Assembly (NCBI RefSeq): GCF_000972385.1 | Contig: NZ_JXTE01000013.1 | Span: 143,965 to 166,973 of the forward strand | Length of the DNA: 23,009 nt | From: Streptomyces sp. WM6386 | Lineage (GTDB): Bacteria; Actinomycetota; Actinomycetes; Streptomycetales; Streptomycetaceae | Reading direction: 5' to 3' | Part shown: piece by piece, positions 16,595 through 23,009 of the stretch | How the letters are laid out: every line of letters starts with the position of its first letter | Position numbering within the stretch: position 1 is the stretch's first letter | Position numbers and translations under genes: made by a program | The notes under the pieces: generated by a model | What the model saw: the letters and a program-made list of their open reading frames with translations, nothing else | The model's database searches: none | What the model was told of the DNA's origin: nothing

Positions 16595-17776
16595 GTGACG
16601 CATGAAGTGGTCGGCCGTGTCGAGGAGTTCGGTGGGGAACTGGCCGGGCTCGCCGACGAGAACGAGTCACTCGGCAAGCTGAGCGACCGGACCGTCGAAC
16701 TGCTCCGGTCCGCAGGGGTCATACGGCTGCTGCAACCCAAGGAGTTCGGCGGATTCGGCGCTCACCCCCGGGACTTCGCGGAAGCGGTGATGGCGGTCGC
16801 CCGGCACGACGGCGCCGCCGGCTGGGTGTGCGGTGTCGTCGGGGTCCATCCGTGGGAACTGGCCCAGATGGACCCGCGGCTCGCCCACGAGGTGTGGGAC
16901 GACGACCCGGACACCTGGATCGCCTCGCCCTACATGCCCAACGGTGTCGCCGACCCGGTGGACGGCGGCTACGTCCTCAGCGGACGCTGGCCGTTCTCCT
17001 CCGGCAGCGACCACTGCCGCTGGGACTTCCTCGGCGCGCTCCTCGGGGACGGCAAGGGGATGCCCGCCGGGCCCATCACCGTGATGCACGTAGTGCTGCC
17101 CCGCTCCGACTACGAGATCATCGACGGCACCTGGGACGTCGTCGGACTGGCGGGCACCGGCAGCAAGGACGTCGTCGTCGACAAGGCGTTCATCCCCGAG
17201 TACCGCACGATCCGGCAGGAAGCGGTCCAGGAGGGGACGGCCGCCGAGTCGTTCGGACTCACCGACACCCTGTACAAGCTGCCGTTCAGCTCGATGTTCC
17301 CGCTCGGCATCACCGCGGCCGTCATCGGCATGTGCGAGGGCGCCCTCGCCCTCCACCTGGCCCAACAGCGCGACCGGGTCGCCGTGACCGGCGTCCAGGT
17401 GCGCGACGACCCGTACGTCCTCTACGCCGCGGGGGAGGCCGCCGCCGAGATCGCCGCCTCACGGGTCCAACTCATCGACGGCATCAGCCGGTTGTACGAC
17501 CAGGTCGAGGCCGGCAAGCCGATCCGTGTCGAGGACCGCGCCAATGTACGGCGCAACCAGATCCGCTGCGCCTGGCGTGCCGTCTCGGCGCTGGACGAGA
17601 TCTTCGCGAGGTCCGGCGGCAACGCGATCCGCCGCAACAACCCCATGCAGCGGTACTGGCGGGACGCCCACGTCGGACTCCAGCACATGATCCATGTGCC
17701 CGGCACCGCCTATCACGCCAACGCCCTGGCACAGATGGGGCTTGAGCTGCCCGAGTCGATGCGCATCCTGATATGA
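16595..17776 (+). CDS. HsaA-like flavin-dependent monooxygenase (acyl-CoA dehydrogenase fold)
   Basis: This 393-residue protein has the acyl-CoA dehydrogenase fold of group D two-component monooxygenases, such as HsaA, the 4-hydroxylase of the steroid intermediate 3-HSA. It should hydroxylate an aromatic or polycyclic substrate using reduced flavin from the next gene. Segments such as LQPKEFGGFGAHPRDFAEAV, GGYVLSGRWPFSSGSDHC (about residues 127-144) and VGLAGTGSKDVVV are typical of the class. GTG 16595 is chosen because AGGAGG at 16581-16586 is 8 nt upstream; the frame continues a little further upstream without an RBS. It overlaps the flavin reductase start by 4 bp. The actual substrate is unknown; similarity to steroid enzymes and the mft context are suggestive only. 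Confidence 0.88.
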   Translation: MTHEVVGRVEEFGGELAGLADENESLGKLSDRTVELLRSAGVIRLLQPKEFGGFGAHPRDFAEAVMAVARHDGAAGWVCGVVGVHPWELAQMDPRLAHEVWDDDPDTWIASPYMPNGVADPVDGGYVLSGRWPFSSGSDHCRWDFLGALLGDGKGMPAGPITVMHVVLPRSDYEIIDGTWDVVGLAGTGSKDVVVDKAFIPEYRTIRQEAVQEGTAAESFGLTDTLYKLPFSSMFPLGITAAVIGMCEGALALHLAQQRDRVAVTGVQVRDDPYVLYAAGEAAAEIAASRVQLIDGISRLYDQVEAGKPIRVEDRANVRRNQIRCAWRAVSALDEIFARSGGNAIRRNNPMQRYWRDAHVGLQHMIHVPGTAYHANALAQMGLELPESMRILI

Positions 17777-18297
17777 GCCGTCAGTTCCGCGACGTGCTGG
17801 GCAACTTCCCCACCAGCGTGGTCGCGATCACCACCACGGACGCCGAGGACCAGCCGCACGGCATGATCGTGGGCACTTTCACCTCCGTGTCGCTCGACCC
17901 GCCCCTGGTCTCCTTCCTGGCGGACCGCTCCTCCACGACCTTGCGGACGATCACGGCCGCGGGCCGCTTCTGCGCCAACGCGCTCGCGGGCAACCAGGAG
18001 CGGCTCTCCCGGCGGATGGCGAGCGGTCCGGCGCGGGAGCGGTTCGCGGACACGACCTGGCAGGCGTCACCCCTGGGCAATCCCGTCCCGGACGGAGTCG
18101 TCGCCTGGGTCGACTGCACGGTGGAACAGGTCGTCGAGATCGGAGATCACCTGTTGGTCGTCGGGCGGGTCCATGACCTGCGCGTCGAGTCGCCGGGGAC
18201 CCCGCTGCTGTTCTTCCGGGGCGGATACGGCGACTACCTGTCGAGCGCGGGTCAGCTGCTCGACAGCCTCGTGGGCTGGCACGAGATCGGTCGATAG
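17773..18297 (+). CDS. Flavin reductase, partner of the upstream monooxygenase
   Basis: This 174-residue protein matches the flavin reductase domain of two-component monooxygenases (HsaB/HpaC type). The segment NFPTSVVAITTTD, then MIVGTFTSVSLDPPLVSFLADRSS (split between residues 30 and 53), contains the flavin-binding part. FCANALAGNQERLSRRMA follows, and LLFFRGGYGDYL forms the C-terminal strand. It supplies FMNH2 or FADH2 from NAD(P)H. The start codon overlaps the monooxygenase stop (ATGA), which fixes both the start and the functional pairing. Confidence 0.92.
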   Translation: MSRQFRDVLGNFPTSVVAITTTDAEDQPHGMIVGTFTSVSLDPPLVSFLADRSSTTLRTITAAGRFCANALAGNQERLSRRMASGPARERFADTTWQASPLGNPVPDGVVAWVDCTVEQVVEIGDHLLVVGRVHDLRVESPGTPLLFFRGGYGDYLSSAGQLLDSLVGWHEIGR

Positions 18298-18327
18298 ACA
18301 CCGGTCGGCAGAAATAGGGAGCCGCAA

Positions 18328-19068
18328 ATGAAGAAGGACCTCTACATAAGACTGCAAAGAATATCGGCGTGGTGCGGCGTCATCCTCTTCGTGGGATTCC
18401 TCGTCGCGTTCGCCGTGGGCCACCTCACTCCGCCGATGAGCCCGACGGAAAGCCCCGAGGACGTCGTCGCCTTCCTCAAGGACCACCGTACGGGGATCCT
18501 CACCTGTGTCGCCCTGATGGTTCTGCTCGTCCCGTTCGAGTACCCGTACGTCATCGTGACGAGCATGCAACTGCGCCGGGTCGAGGGCGGCTGGGGGCTG
18601 CTGTCCATGACCCAGCTCACCACGGGTGTGGTGGCCCCGATCGGGTTCTTCTTCCCGCTCGCGATCCTCGCCGCCGCGGCCTACCGACCGGAGAGCCACT
18701 CCGTCGACGTCCTGACCGCGATGGTCGACACCTTCTGGCTCATGTTCGTGGGCAACGCCTGCATCTTCGTCCTCCAGGTCTGGTCGATCGGATACGCCGC
18801 GTTCATCGACCACACCCGGGAGAAGCCGCTCTTCCCGCGCTGGTACGGCTGGCTCAGCATGGTGCTGGGAGTGACACTCATCCCGGGCGCCTTCGTCTTC
18901 CTCAACCAGGACGGGCCGCTCGCCTGGAACGGACTTCTGGCGAACATCATCCCCTCGGCCGCGTACGCGGTGTGGAAGATCGCCACGCCGTACGTGCTGC
19001 TGAAGGCGATCACGAACGAGGAGAAGGAACTGGCCGGCAAGCCGGCGAACGAACCGGTGACCGTGTAG
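18328..19068 (+). CDS. Six-helix membrane protein of unknown function
   Basis: This 246-residue protein is not a family I can name. It has about six hydrophobic segments, roughly at residues 15-33, 56-77, 98-118, 136-159, 172-192 and 203-226, with short loops and a charged C-terminal tail (ITNEEKELAGKPANEPVTV). The region between helices 1 and 2 is acidic and exposed. ATG 18328 has AGGGAG at 18316-18321, spacer 6 nt. It starts 30 bp after the flavin reductase and is followed by a strong terminator, so it is probably the last gene of that operon. A role in substrate uptake or in membrane anchoring of the pathway is possible, but nothing in the sequence shows it. Confidence 0.8.
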   Translation: MKKDLYIRLQRISAWCGVILFVGFLVAFAVGHLTPPMSPTESPEDVVAFLKDHRTGILTCVALMVLLVPFEYPYVIVTSMQLRRVEGGWGLLSMTQLTTGVVAPIGFFFPLAILAAAAYRPESHSVDVLTAMVDTFWLMFVGNACIFVLQVWSIGYAAFIDHTREKPLFPRWYGWLSMVLGVTLIPGAFVFLNQDGPLAWNGLLANIIPSAAYAVWKIATPYVLLKAITNEEKELAGKPANEPVTV

Positions 19069-19083
19069 GACAGCCGCAACGCG

Positions 19084-19115
19084 TGTGGCCCCGCGACAGT
19101 CGTCGCGGGGCCACA
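19084..19115. terminator. Strong bidirectional terminator hairpin
   Basis: A perfect 14-bp stem (19084-19097 with 19102-19115) closes an AGTC loop. It follows the membrane-protein stop by 15 bp and precedes, on the other strand, the SDR stop at 19131 by 15 bp. It therefore ends both convergent operons. Confidence 0.9.
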
Positions 19116-19130
19116 GGCGTGTACGGAGTT

Positions 19131-19877
19131 CTACAGGGAGAGCGCGAACCCGCCCGTCACGCGCAGGGTCTCGCCGGTGACGAAGGACGCCTTCGACGAG
19201 ACCAGGTACAGCAGCGCCTCGACGATGTCCTGCTCCCGGCCCTCCTGCCGGAGGATCTGCTCTCCGAGGACGCGCTCCGCCTCGGCCGGGGACAGCTGGG
19301 CGCGCACGGTGTCGGTGAGGATCAGGCCCGGCGCGATCGCGTTGACGCGGATCCCGGCGGCGGCGAACTCGCGCGCGAAGGACACCGTCAGGCCGCGTAC
19401 GGCGAGCTTGGAGACGCCGTAGATGCTGCGGTTCGCGTACGCCGCCGACGAGGAGATGTTGACGATGGAGGCGCCGGGCCGGCCCCGCATGGCCTCATGG
19501 GCCGCGAGCGAGCAGATGACGGTGCCCATGACGTTGACATCGAGAACCCGCCGCACCTTGGCGAGGCCGAGCTCGGTGAACGGCTTGTTGTAGGCGGCGT
19601 GCAGGCCCGCGTTGTTGACCAGGATGTCGAGCCCGCCGTGGCGTTCGACGACCTCGCTGACGACCGCGCCGACCTCCTCCTCGTCGGCCACGTCACACGC
19701 GACTCCGGTCGCGCGCAGGCCCTTGGCGGTGAGTTCCGTCGCCGCCTCGGCCGCCGCCGCGCCGTCGATGTCGGCGAGCACGACATGTGCGCCCAAGGCC
19801 GACAGCGCCTCGCCGAAGGCCTTGCCGAAGCCGCGGCCGCCGCCGGTGATCAGCGCCACTCTGCCGTGATGTTCCAT
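19131..19877 (-). CDS. Classical short-chain dehydrogenase/reductase
   Basis: This 248-residue enzyme has all classical SDR motifs: TGGGRGFG for NAD(P) binding, NNAG, and the Ser...Tyr-x-x-x-Lys site in YGVSK, with PG 30 residues after the Tyr. It should act on a hydroxyl/keto group of an acyl-CoA, steroid or alcohol. A GTG at 19883 is possible, but the ATG at 19877 is favoured because AAGGA (19885-19889, minus strand) is 7 nt away. It lies 10 bp after the preceding SDR, whose stop codon overlaps this RBS, and is last in the three-gene operon. It does not show the longer insert near the cofactor site that I associate with the mycofactocin-dependent SDR subfamily. Confidence 0.92.
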   Translation of the reverse strand: MEHHGRVALITGGGRGFGKAFGEALSALGAHVVLADIDGAAAAEAATELTAKGLRATGVACDVADEEEVGAVVSEVVERHGGLDILVNNAGLHAAYNKPFTELGLAKVRRVLDVNVMGTVICSLAAHEAMRGRPGASIVNISSSAAYANRSIYGVSKLAVRGLTVSFAREFAAAGIRVNAIAPGLILTDTVRAQLSPAEAERVLGEQILRQEGREQDIVEALLYLVSSKASFVTGETLRVTGGFALSL

Positions 19878-19887
19878 CAGCACGTCC

Positions 19888-20652
19888 TTACTTGGGGCCG
19901 AACCGCTGGCCGGCGTCGAGACGCAGGCACTGGCCGTTCAGCATCGGGTTGTCGACCACGGCGAGGGCGAGCTTCGCGTACTCCTCGGGGCGGCCCAGCC
20001 GCCTGGGGAACGCGGCGTCCTTCACCAGCGCGGCCCGGGTCTCGGCGGGGATCTTCTCGGTGGCGCCCGTCTCGAACAGGCTGGGCGCGAGGGCGACGAC
20101 CCGGATGCCGAGCGAGCCGAGGTCGCGGGCCATGGTGAGGCTCATGCCGGCGATCGCGGCCTTGGCGGCCGAGTAGGCGACCTGGCCGATCTGCCCCTCG
20201 AATGCGGCGATCGACGAGGTGTTGACGATGACGCCCCGCTCGCCGTCGGGTTCCTCGGGCTCGTTGCGGCTCATGTGCGCGGCGGCGAGGCGGCTGATGT
20301 TGAAGGTGGCGACGGCGTTCAGATCGAGGACCCGGCGGAAGGTGTCCAGGTCGTGCGGACCGTCCTTGCCGAGTGTGCGGCGTACGCTGCCGCCGCCCGC
20401 CGTGGTGACCGACACATGCAGACCGCCGAGGGTGTCGACGGCGGCGGCCAGCGCGCTCTCGGTCGCCTCGAAGTCGGTCACGTCGACGGGGTGGAAGCTC
20501 GCGCCCAACGCGGCGGCGACCTCGGCTCCGGCCGAGGCCGGACGGTCCAGTACGGCGACGTCGGCGCCGCGGGCCGCGAGCAGCTCGGCGGTCGCCCGGC
20601 CCATACCGGAGGCGCCGCCGAACACCACGGCCTTCTTGCCCTTGATCTCCAT
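19888..20652 (-). CDS. SDR, 3-hydroxyacyl-CoA dehydrogenase type 2-like
   Basis: This 254-residue SDR has the nucleotide site GGASGMG, a TTAG in place of NNAG, and the complete catalytic set with Ser in NTSS and YSAAK. The overall pattern, with DVTDFEATESALAAA and APSLFETG, resembles 17-beta-HSD10/3-hydroxyacyl-CoA dehydrogenase type 2 proteins. It would oxidise a 3-hydroxyacyl-CoA in beta-oxidation of a side chain or fatty acid, the step two after the acyl-CoA dehydrogenase encoded 23 bp upstream. GAAAGG six bases ahead of ATG 20652 supports the start. The enoyl-CoA hydratase and thiolase steps are not in this window. Confidence 0.9.
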   Translation of the reverse strand: MEIKGKKAVVFGGASGMGRATAELLAARGADVAVLDRPASAGAEVAAALGASFHPVDVTDFEATESALAAAVDTLGGLHVSVTTAGGGSVRRTLGKDGPHDLDTFRRVLDLNAVATFNISRLAAAHMSRNEPEEPDGERGVIVNTSSIAAFEGQIGQVAYSAAKAAIAGMSLTMARDLGSLGIRVVALAPSLFETGATEKIPAETRAALVKDAAFPRRLGRPEEYAKLALAVVDNPMLNGQCLRLDAGQRFGPK

Positions 20653-20675
20653 CGGGAACCTTTCGGATCGTCCGC

Positions 20676-21812
20676 TCAGGCGGACCTGGCGGGTCTGGGT
20701 GACGGCCGCAAGAGGGCGCACAGCCGGTCGCGGTGCACGGCGGCGTCGCCGTACAGCACGCTGTCCGCCCGGGCCCGGCGCAGATGGAGATGGAGGTCGT
20801 GCTCCCAGGTGAAGCCGATGCCGCCGTGCAACTGGAGTGCCCTGGCGGCGACTTCGCCGGCCTCGGCGGCGACGTACGAGGCGGCGGCGCAGGCGGCCCG
20901 GGCGGCGTCGTGCGCGCCCGCGTCGGCGGCCATCGCCGCGTAGGAGGTGGCGGCCCGGGCGCCGTGCACCAGCAGGGCCATGTCGGCGCAGGCGTGCTTG
21001 ACGGCCTGGAACGTTCCGATCGGCCGCCCGAACTGCACACGGGACCTGGTGTGTTCGACCGTGAGCTCCAGCATGCGGTCCATCACCCCGAGCGCGTCGG
21101 CGCAGCGGAGCACGGACGCCTGGTCGAGCAGCCACTGGATCTCGTCGGGCCCGGCGGCGAGGCGGCGCTGGTGCGGGACGCGTACGTCCTCGAAGCGGAC
21201 CTCGTGGAACGAGCGGGTCAGATCCAGGACTTGCTGGCGACGGACGGCGACGCCGGGCGCCTCCCGGTCGACGAGGAACGATGCGGGGACCCCGTCGTCC
21301 TGGCGTGCGGTGACGAGCAGCCAGCGGGCACCGCCCGCATCCTGCACCGCCGTCTTGACCCCGCGGAGGACGACCGCGTCCCCGTCGGTCCGGGCGGTGG
21401 CGTGGACGCCGTCGAGCGACCACGGGGCACGTGGCTCGGCGAAGGCCCAGGTGGCCCAGCCGTCCCCCGCCGCGAGCATGGGCAGCACCTCGGTGCGCAG
21501 TTCGGGAGATCCCGTGGCGGCGAGTGCGCGGCCGACGATCGCGGTGGGTGCGAAGGGGCCCCGCCCGAGCGCTCGCCCGATCTCCTCGGCGACGAGCGCG
21601 AGTTCGATCAGGCCCTGGCCGGCGCCGCCGTACTCCTCGGGCAGGCCCAGACCCGGCCAGCCGAGGTCGGCCGTCAGCCGCCACACCTCGGGATCGACGT
21701 CCTCGTCGCGATCGGCCCATGCCCGTACGTGCTCCGCCGGGGCCCGGTCCGACAGCAGGTCGCGCGAGGCCTCGCGCAACATGCACTGCTCCTCGCTGAG
21801 CTCGAAGTTCAC
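20676..21812 (-). CDS. Acyl-CoA dehydrogenase (FadE type), probable non-catalytic half of a heteromer
   Basis: This 378-residue flavoprotein-fold protein starts with the typical NFELSEEQ and shows LPEEYGGAGQGLIELALVAE, a beta-barrel domain, and the C-terminal helices with SRVQFGRPIGTFQAVKH and LHGGIGFTWEHDLHLHLRR. The usual catalytic Tyr-Glu-Gly-Thr-Ser segment is replaced by LYGDAAVHRDRL, with no Glu. That pattern occurs in one partner of the alpha2-beta2 acyl-CoA dehydrogenases of steroid side-chain degradation. The start is GTG 21812, which overlaps an upstream TGA (GTGA), a sign of coupling to a gene now replaced by an insertion sequence. No partner gene is in this window. The acyl substrate is unknown. 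Confidence 0.88.
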   Translation of the reverse strand: MNFELSEEQCMLREASRDLLSDRAPAEHVRAWADRDEDVDPEVWRLTADLGWPGLGLPEEYGGAGQGLIELALVAEEIGRALGRGPFAPTAIVGRALAATGSPELRTEVLPMLAAGDGWATWAFAEPRAPWSLDGVHATARTDGDAVVLRGVKTAVQDAGGARWLLVTARQDDGVPASFLVDREAPGVAVRRQQVLDLTRSFHEVRFEDVRVPHQRRLAAGPDEIQWLLDQASVLRCADALGVMDRMLELTVEHTRSRVQFGRPIGTFQAVKHACADMALLVHGARAATSYAAMAADAGAHDAARAACAAASYVAAEAGEVAARALQLHGGIGFTWEHDLHLHLRRARADSVLYGDAAVHRDRLCALLRPSPRPARSA

Positions 21813-21862
21813 TCCAACAAGGTATCCTCTTTTCCAGTCATGGTCGAGATGTCGGCGCGAGT
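21809..21862 (-). pseudogene. Residual 3' end of a gene cut by the IS630 element
   Basis: On the minus strand, 17 codons (reading TRADISTMTGKEDTLLE) run from the IS edge to a TGA at 21811-21809, which overlaps the GTG of the acyl-CoA dehydrogenase gene by 4 bp. Four-base stop/start overlaps are how genes in this window are coupled (mftB/C, mftE/F, monooxygenase/reductase). The segment may therefore be the end of an upstream operon gene removed by the IS. It is too short to identify and could be chance. Confidence 0.4.
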
Positions 21863-21887
21863 TACTGACCTTGCTGGCGTGATGTCG
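21863..21887 (+). repeat. IS630 left terminal inverted repeat (with TA)
   Basis: The 25 bases here match the reverse complement of 22982-23006 with two mismatches. Similarity stops outside the TA, fixing the element edge. Confidence 0.92.
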
Positions 21888-21928
21888 CGGGGGCTGACAA
21901 GTTGTGGTTGTGGCAGTAGGCCGGTCAC

Positions 21929-22462
21929 ATGAGGTATCCGCAAGGGGGCGGGTTGACCGGTCGGGCGTTTCGCGAGCACATCCGGATGCAGGCGGCCGAG
22001 TTGTTCGCCTTGGGACACGACAGTTCCACGGTCGCCAAGCAGTTACGTGTCAGTGTGCGGTCGGTACAGCGGTGGCACCAGGCGTGGGAGCACGGCGGAA
22101 CACCGGCTCTGGAGTCGAGGGGGCCGGCGTCCAGGCCCAAGCTGAGTGAGGCACTGTTCGCCGTGCTCGAGCAGGAGCTGGCCAAGGGGCCGGTCGCGCA
22201 CGGCTGGCCGGACCAGACCTGGACGCTGGCTCGGATCAAGACGCTGATCGGGCGCCGGTTCCACAAGAGCATGACGCTGTCGGCCATCGCTCAGATGCTG
22301 CACCGGCACGGCTTCAGCCACCAAGTCCCGGCCCGCCGGGCGATCGAGCGCGACGAGGAAGCCGTCACCGGCTGGGTGAAGGAGACCTGGCCCCAGGTGG
22401 AAACGCCGTGGCGGCGCTCGGGGCCTGGCTCTGCTTCGAAGACGAAGCAGGTTTCTCGATGA
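21929..22462 (+). CDS. IS630 transposase, N-terminal frame (orfA)
   Basis: This 177-residue frame encodes the DNA-binding part of the transposase: a first helix-turn-helix (AAELFALGHDSSTVAKQLRV with VRSVQRWHQAW), a linker, and a second winged HTH of the IS630 type (HGWPDQTWTLARIKTLIGRRF). After TWPQVETPWRRSG the sense is lost; the last 12 or so residues are out of frame with the catalytic domain. A TTA leucine codon at 22043-22045 makes translation dependent on the bldA tRNA if the host is a Streptomyces. ATG 21929 has only a weak upstream AGG. It probably joins orfB by -1 frameshifting at 22420-22423. Confidence 0.88.
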   Translation: MRYPQGGGLTGRAFREHIRMQAAELFALGHDSSTVAKQLRVSVRSVQRWHQAWEHGGTPALESRGPASRPKLSEALFAVLEQELAKGPVAHGWPDQTWTLARIKTLIGRRFHKSMTLSAIAQMLHRHGFSHQVPARRAIERDEEAVTGWVKETWPQVETPWRRSGPGSASKTKQVSR

Positions 22463-23007
22463 CGCCGCCCACCGTCCGCACCTGGTCCCGACGCGGGCAC
22501 ACGCCCGTCATCCGGGTGCGGGGACGCTCTCAACGCCGTTTCTCCATCGCCGCTCTGGCCTGCTACAAGCAGGGCGAACGCTCACGGCTGATCTACCGGC
22601 CCAAGCGGCACGTCGATCACAAGCGGGGCGGCAGACGCAGTTTCACCTGGACCGAATACCGCGACCTGCTCATCGCCGCCCACCAGCAGCTCGGCACACC
22701 GATCGTGCTCGTATGGGACAACCTGAACGTCCACAGAGACCACCGGCTGAGGGAGTTCATCGACACCTGCGACTGGATCACCTGCTATTTCCTGCCGCCC
22801 TATGCACCCGACCTCAACCCCGTCGAGGGCGTCTGGTCACTGCTGCGACGCAGCAGCCAGGCCAATACCGCCTTCACCGACCCCGACCACCTCATGCGGG
22901 CACTGCGCCGCGGTCTCCGCGAGATCCAGTACCGAAGCAACCTCATCGACGGATGCTTCACCGAAACTGGCCTCACCTTGCCGACATCACGGCAACAAGG
23001 TCAGTAG
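22408..23007 (+). CDS. IS630 transposase, catalytic DDE frame (orfB)
   Basis: This frame holds the complete DDE catalytic domain: Asp in CFEDEAGF (codon 22441-22443), Asp in VLVWDNLNVHRDH and Glu in PDLNPVEGVW. A GTG at 22408 exists, but it is not needed if a ribosome slips -1 on GGGG at 22420-22423, giving ...PWRRSG-AWLCFEDEAGF and a 359-residue transposase, a normal length for the family. The last sense codon ends exactly at the IS edge, and the stop TAG is made of the duplicated target TA plus the host G at 23007. Confidence 0.88.
   Translation: MAALGAWLCFEDEAGFSMTPPTVRTWSRRGHTPVIRVRGRSQRRFSIAALACYKQGERSRLIYRPKRHVDHKRGGRRSFTWTEYRDLLIAAHQQLGTPIVLVWDNLNVHRDHRLREFIDTCDWITCYFLPPYAPDLNPVEGVWSLLRRSSQANTAFTDPDHLMRALRRGLREIQYRSNLIDGCFTETGLTLPTSRQQGQ
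22418..22425 (+). promoter_or_regulatory. Candidate -1 ribosomal frameshift site in the transposase
   Basis: TCG-GGG-CC lets the tRNA on GGG (22421-22423) slip back to GGG (22420-22422), entering the catalytic frame at GCC 22423. The overlap of the frames and the break in homology fall exactly here. A lesion would look the same from one copy. Confidence 0.55.
22982..23006 (-). repeat. IS630 right terminal inverted repeat (with TA)
   Basis: This is the partner of 21863-21887 with two mismatches in 25 bp. It overlaps the last codons of the transposase and ends in the duplicated TA. Confidence 0.92.
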
Positions 23008-23009
23008 CG

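Larger units (their letters stand above)
21865..23004 (+). mobile_element. Complete IS630-family insertion sequence, 1140 bp
   Basis: The element is bounded by 25-bp terminal inverted repeats (counted with the TA) that match in 23 positions, and by a TA dinucleotide at each end (21863-21864 and 23005-23006). TA duplication is the rule for IS630/Tc1-mariner elements. It encodes one transposase in two overlapping frames, with the DDE residues intact. It is inserted 50 bp upstream of the acyl-CoA dehydrogenase start and transcribed away from it. Confidence 0.93.

Noticed and set aside
19131..20652. The two minus-strand SDRs as members of the mycofactocin-dependent SDR subfamily
   Set aside because: Both have ordinary length (248 and 254 residues) and classical cofactor-site spacing; the insert that I associate with that subfamily is not seen.
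9281..21840. Possible shared operator between 9291-9312 and 21813-21835 (both with a CCAA...GGTA pattern)
   Set aside because: The match needs several mismatches and shifts; it is no better than chance by eye.

Overview
The window is a stretch of very GC-rich actinobacterial chromosome, most likely Streptomyces or a close relative. The base composition, the strong third-position GC bias, the F420-type oxidoreductase, the secreted proteins and a leucine TTA codon confined to an insertion sequence all fit. No tRNA, rRNA or CRISPR array was seen.

Bases 1-7904 look like ordinary chromosome. They hold the 3' end of a secreted protein, a perfect 34-bp palindromic terminator, an exported beta-carbonic anhydrase (-), a DUF485/acetate-type SSS symporter pair (+), a YceI protein (+), and a FdhF/YdeP-type molybdopterin oxidoreductase (-) divergent from a LysR regulator (+). 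Bases 7905-8466 carry no convincing gene, but they contain overlapping competing hairpins and 9-bp tandem repeats.

Bases 8467-19068 form a mycofactocin (MFT) island. A complete biosynthetic operon mftA-mftB-mftC-mftD-mftE-mftF runs from 11524 to 16466. It starts with a 53-codon precursor gene that is easy to miss and ends in the hallmark Ile-Asp-Gly-Met-Cys-Gly-Val-Tyr. Upstream lie an Rv3520c-type F420-dependent oxidoreductase (-), an SDR that has lost the catalytic-lysine segment (+), and a TetR regulator (-) broken by a frameshift. Downstream are an HsaA-like flavin monooxygenase, its flavin reductase and a six-helix membrane protein. A strong bidirectional terminator at 19084-19115 separates this from an opposite-strand operon of one acyl-CoA dehydrogenase and two SDRs (21812 to 19131).

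The right edge is a complete IS630-family element (21865-23004) with 25-bp imperfect terminal repeats and a TA target duplication. Its transposase is split over two frames (probable -1 frameshift), and its stop codon is supplied by the duplicated TA. The IS sits 50 bp upstream of the acyl-CoA dehydrogenase and appears to have cut off an upstream operon gene, leaving its last 17 codons.

Taken together, the MFT operon makes a peptide-derived redox cofactor. The surrounding dehydrogenases, monooxygenase and acyl-CoA enzymes suggest a lipid, steroid or terpenoid-like catabolic region that could use it. No mftG and no intact mftR are visible. Several parts of the island (TetR, one SDR, the gene upstream of the acyl-CoA dehydrogenase) appear to be decaying while the biosynthetic genes are intact.
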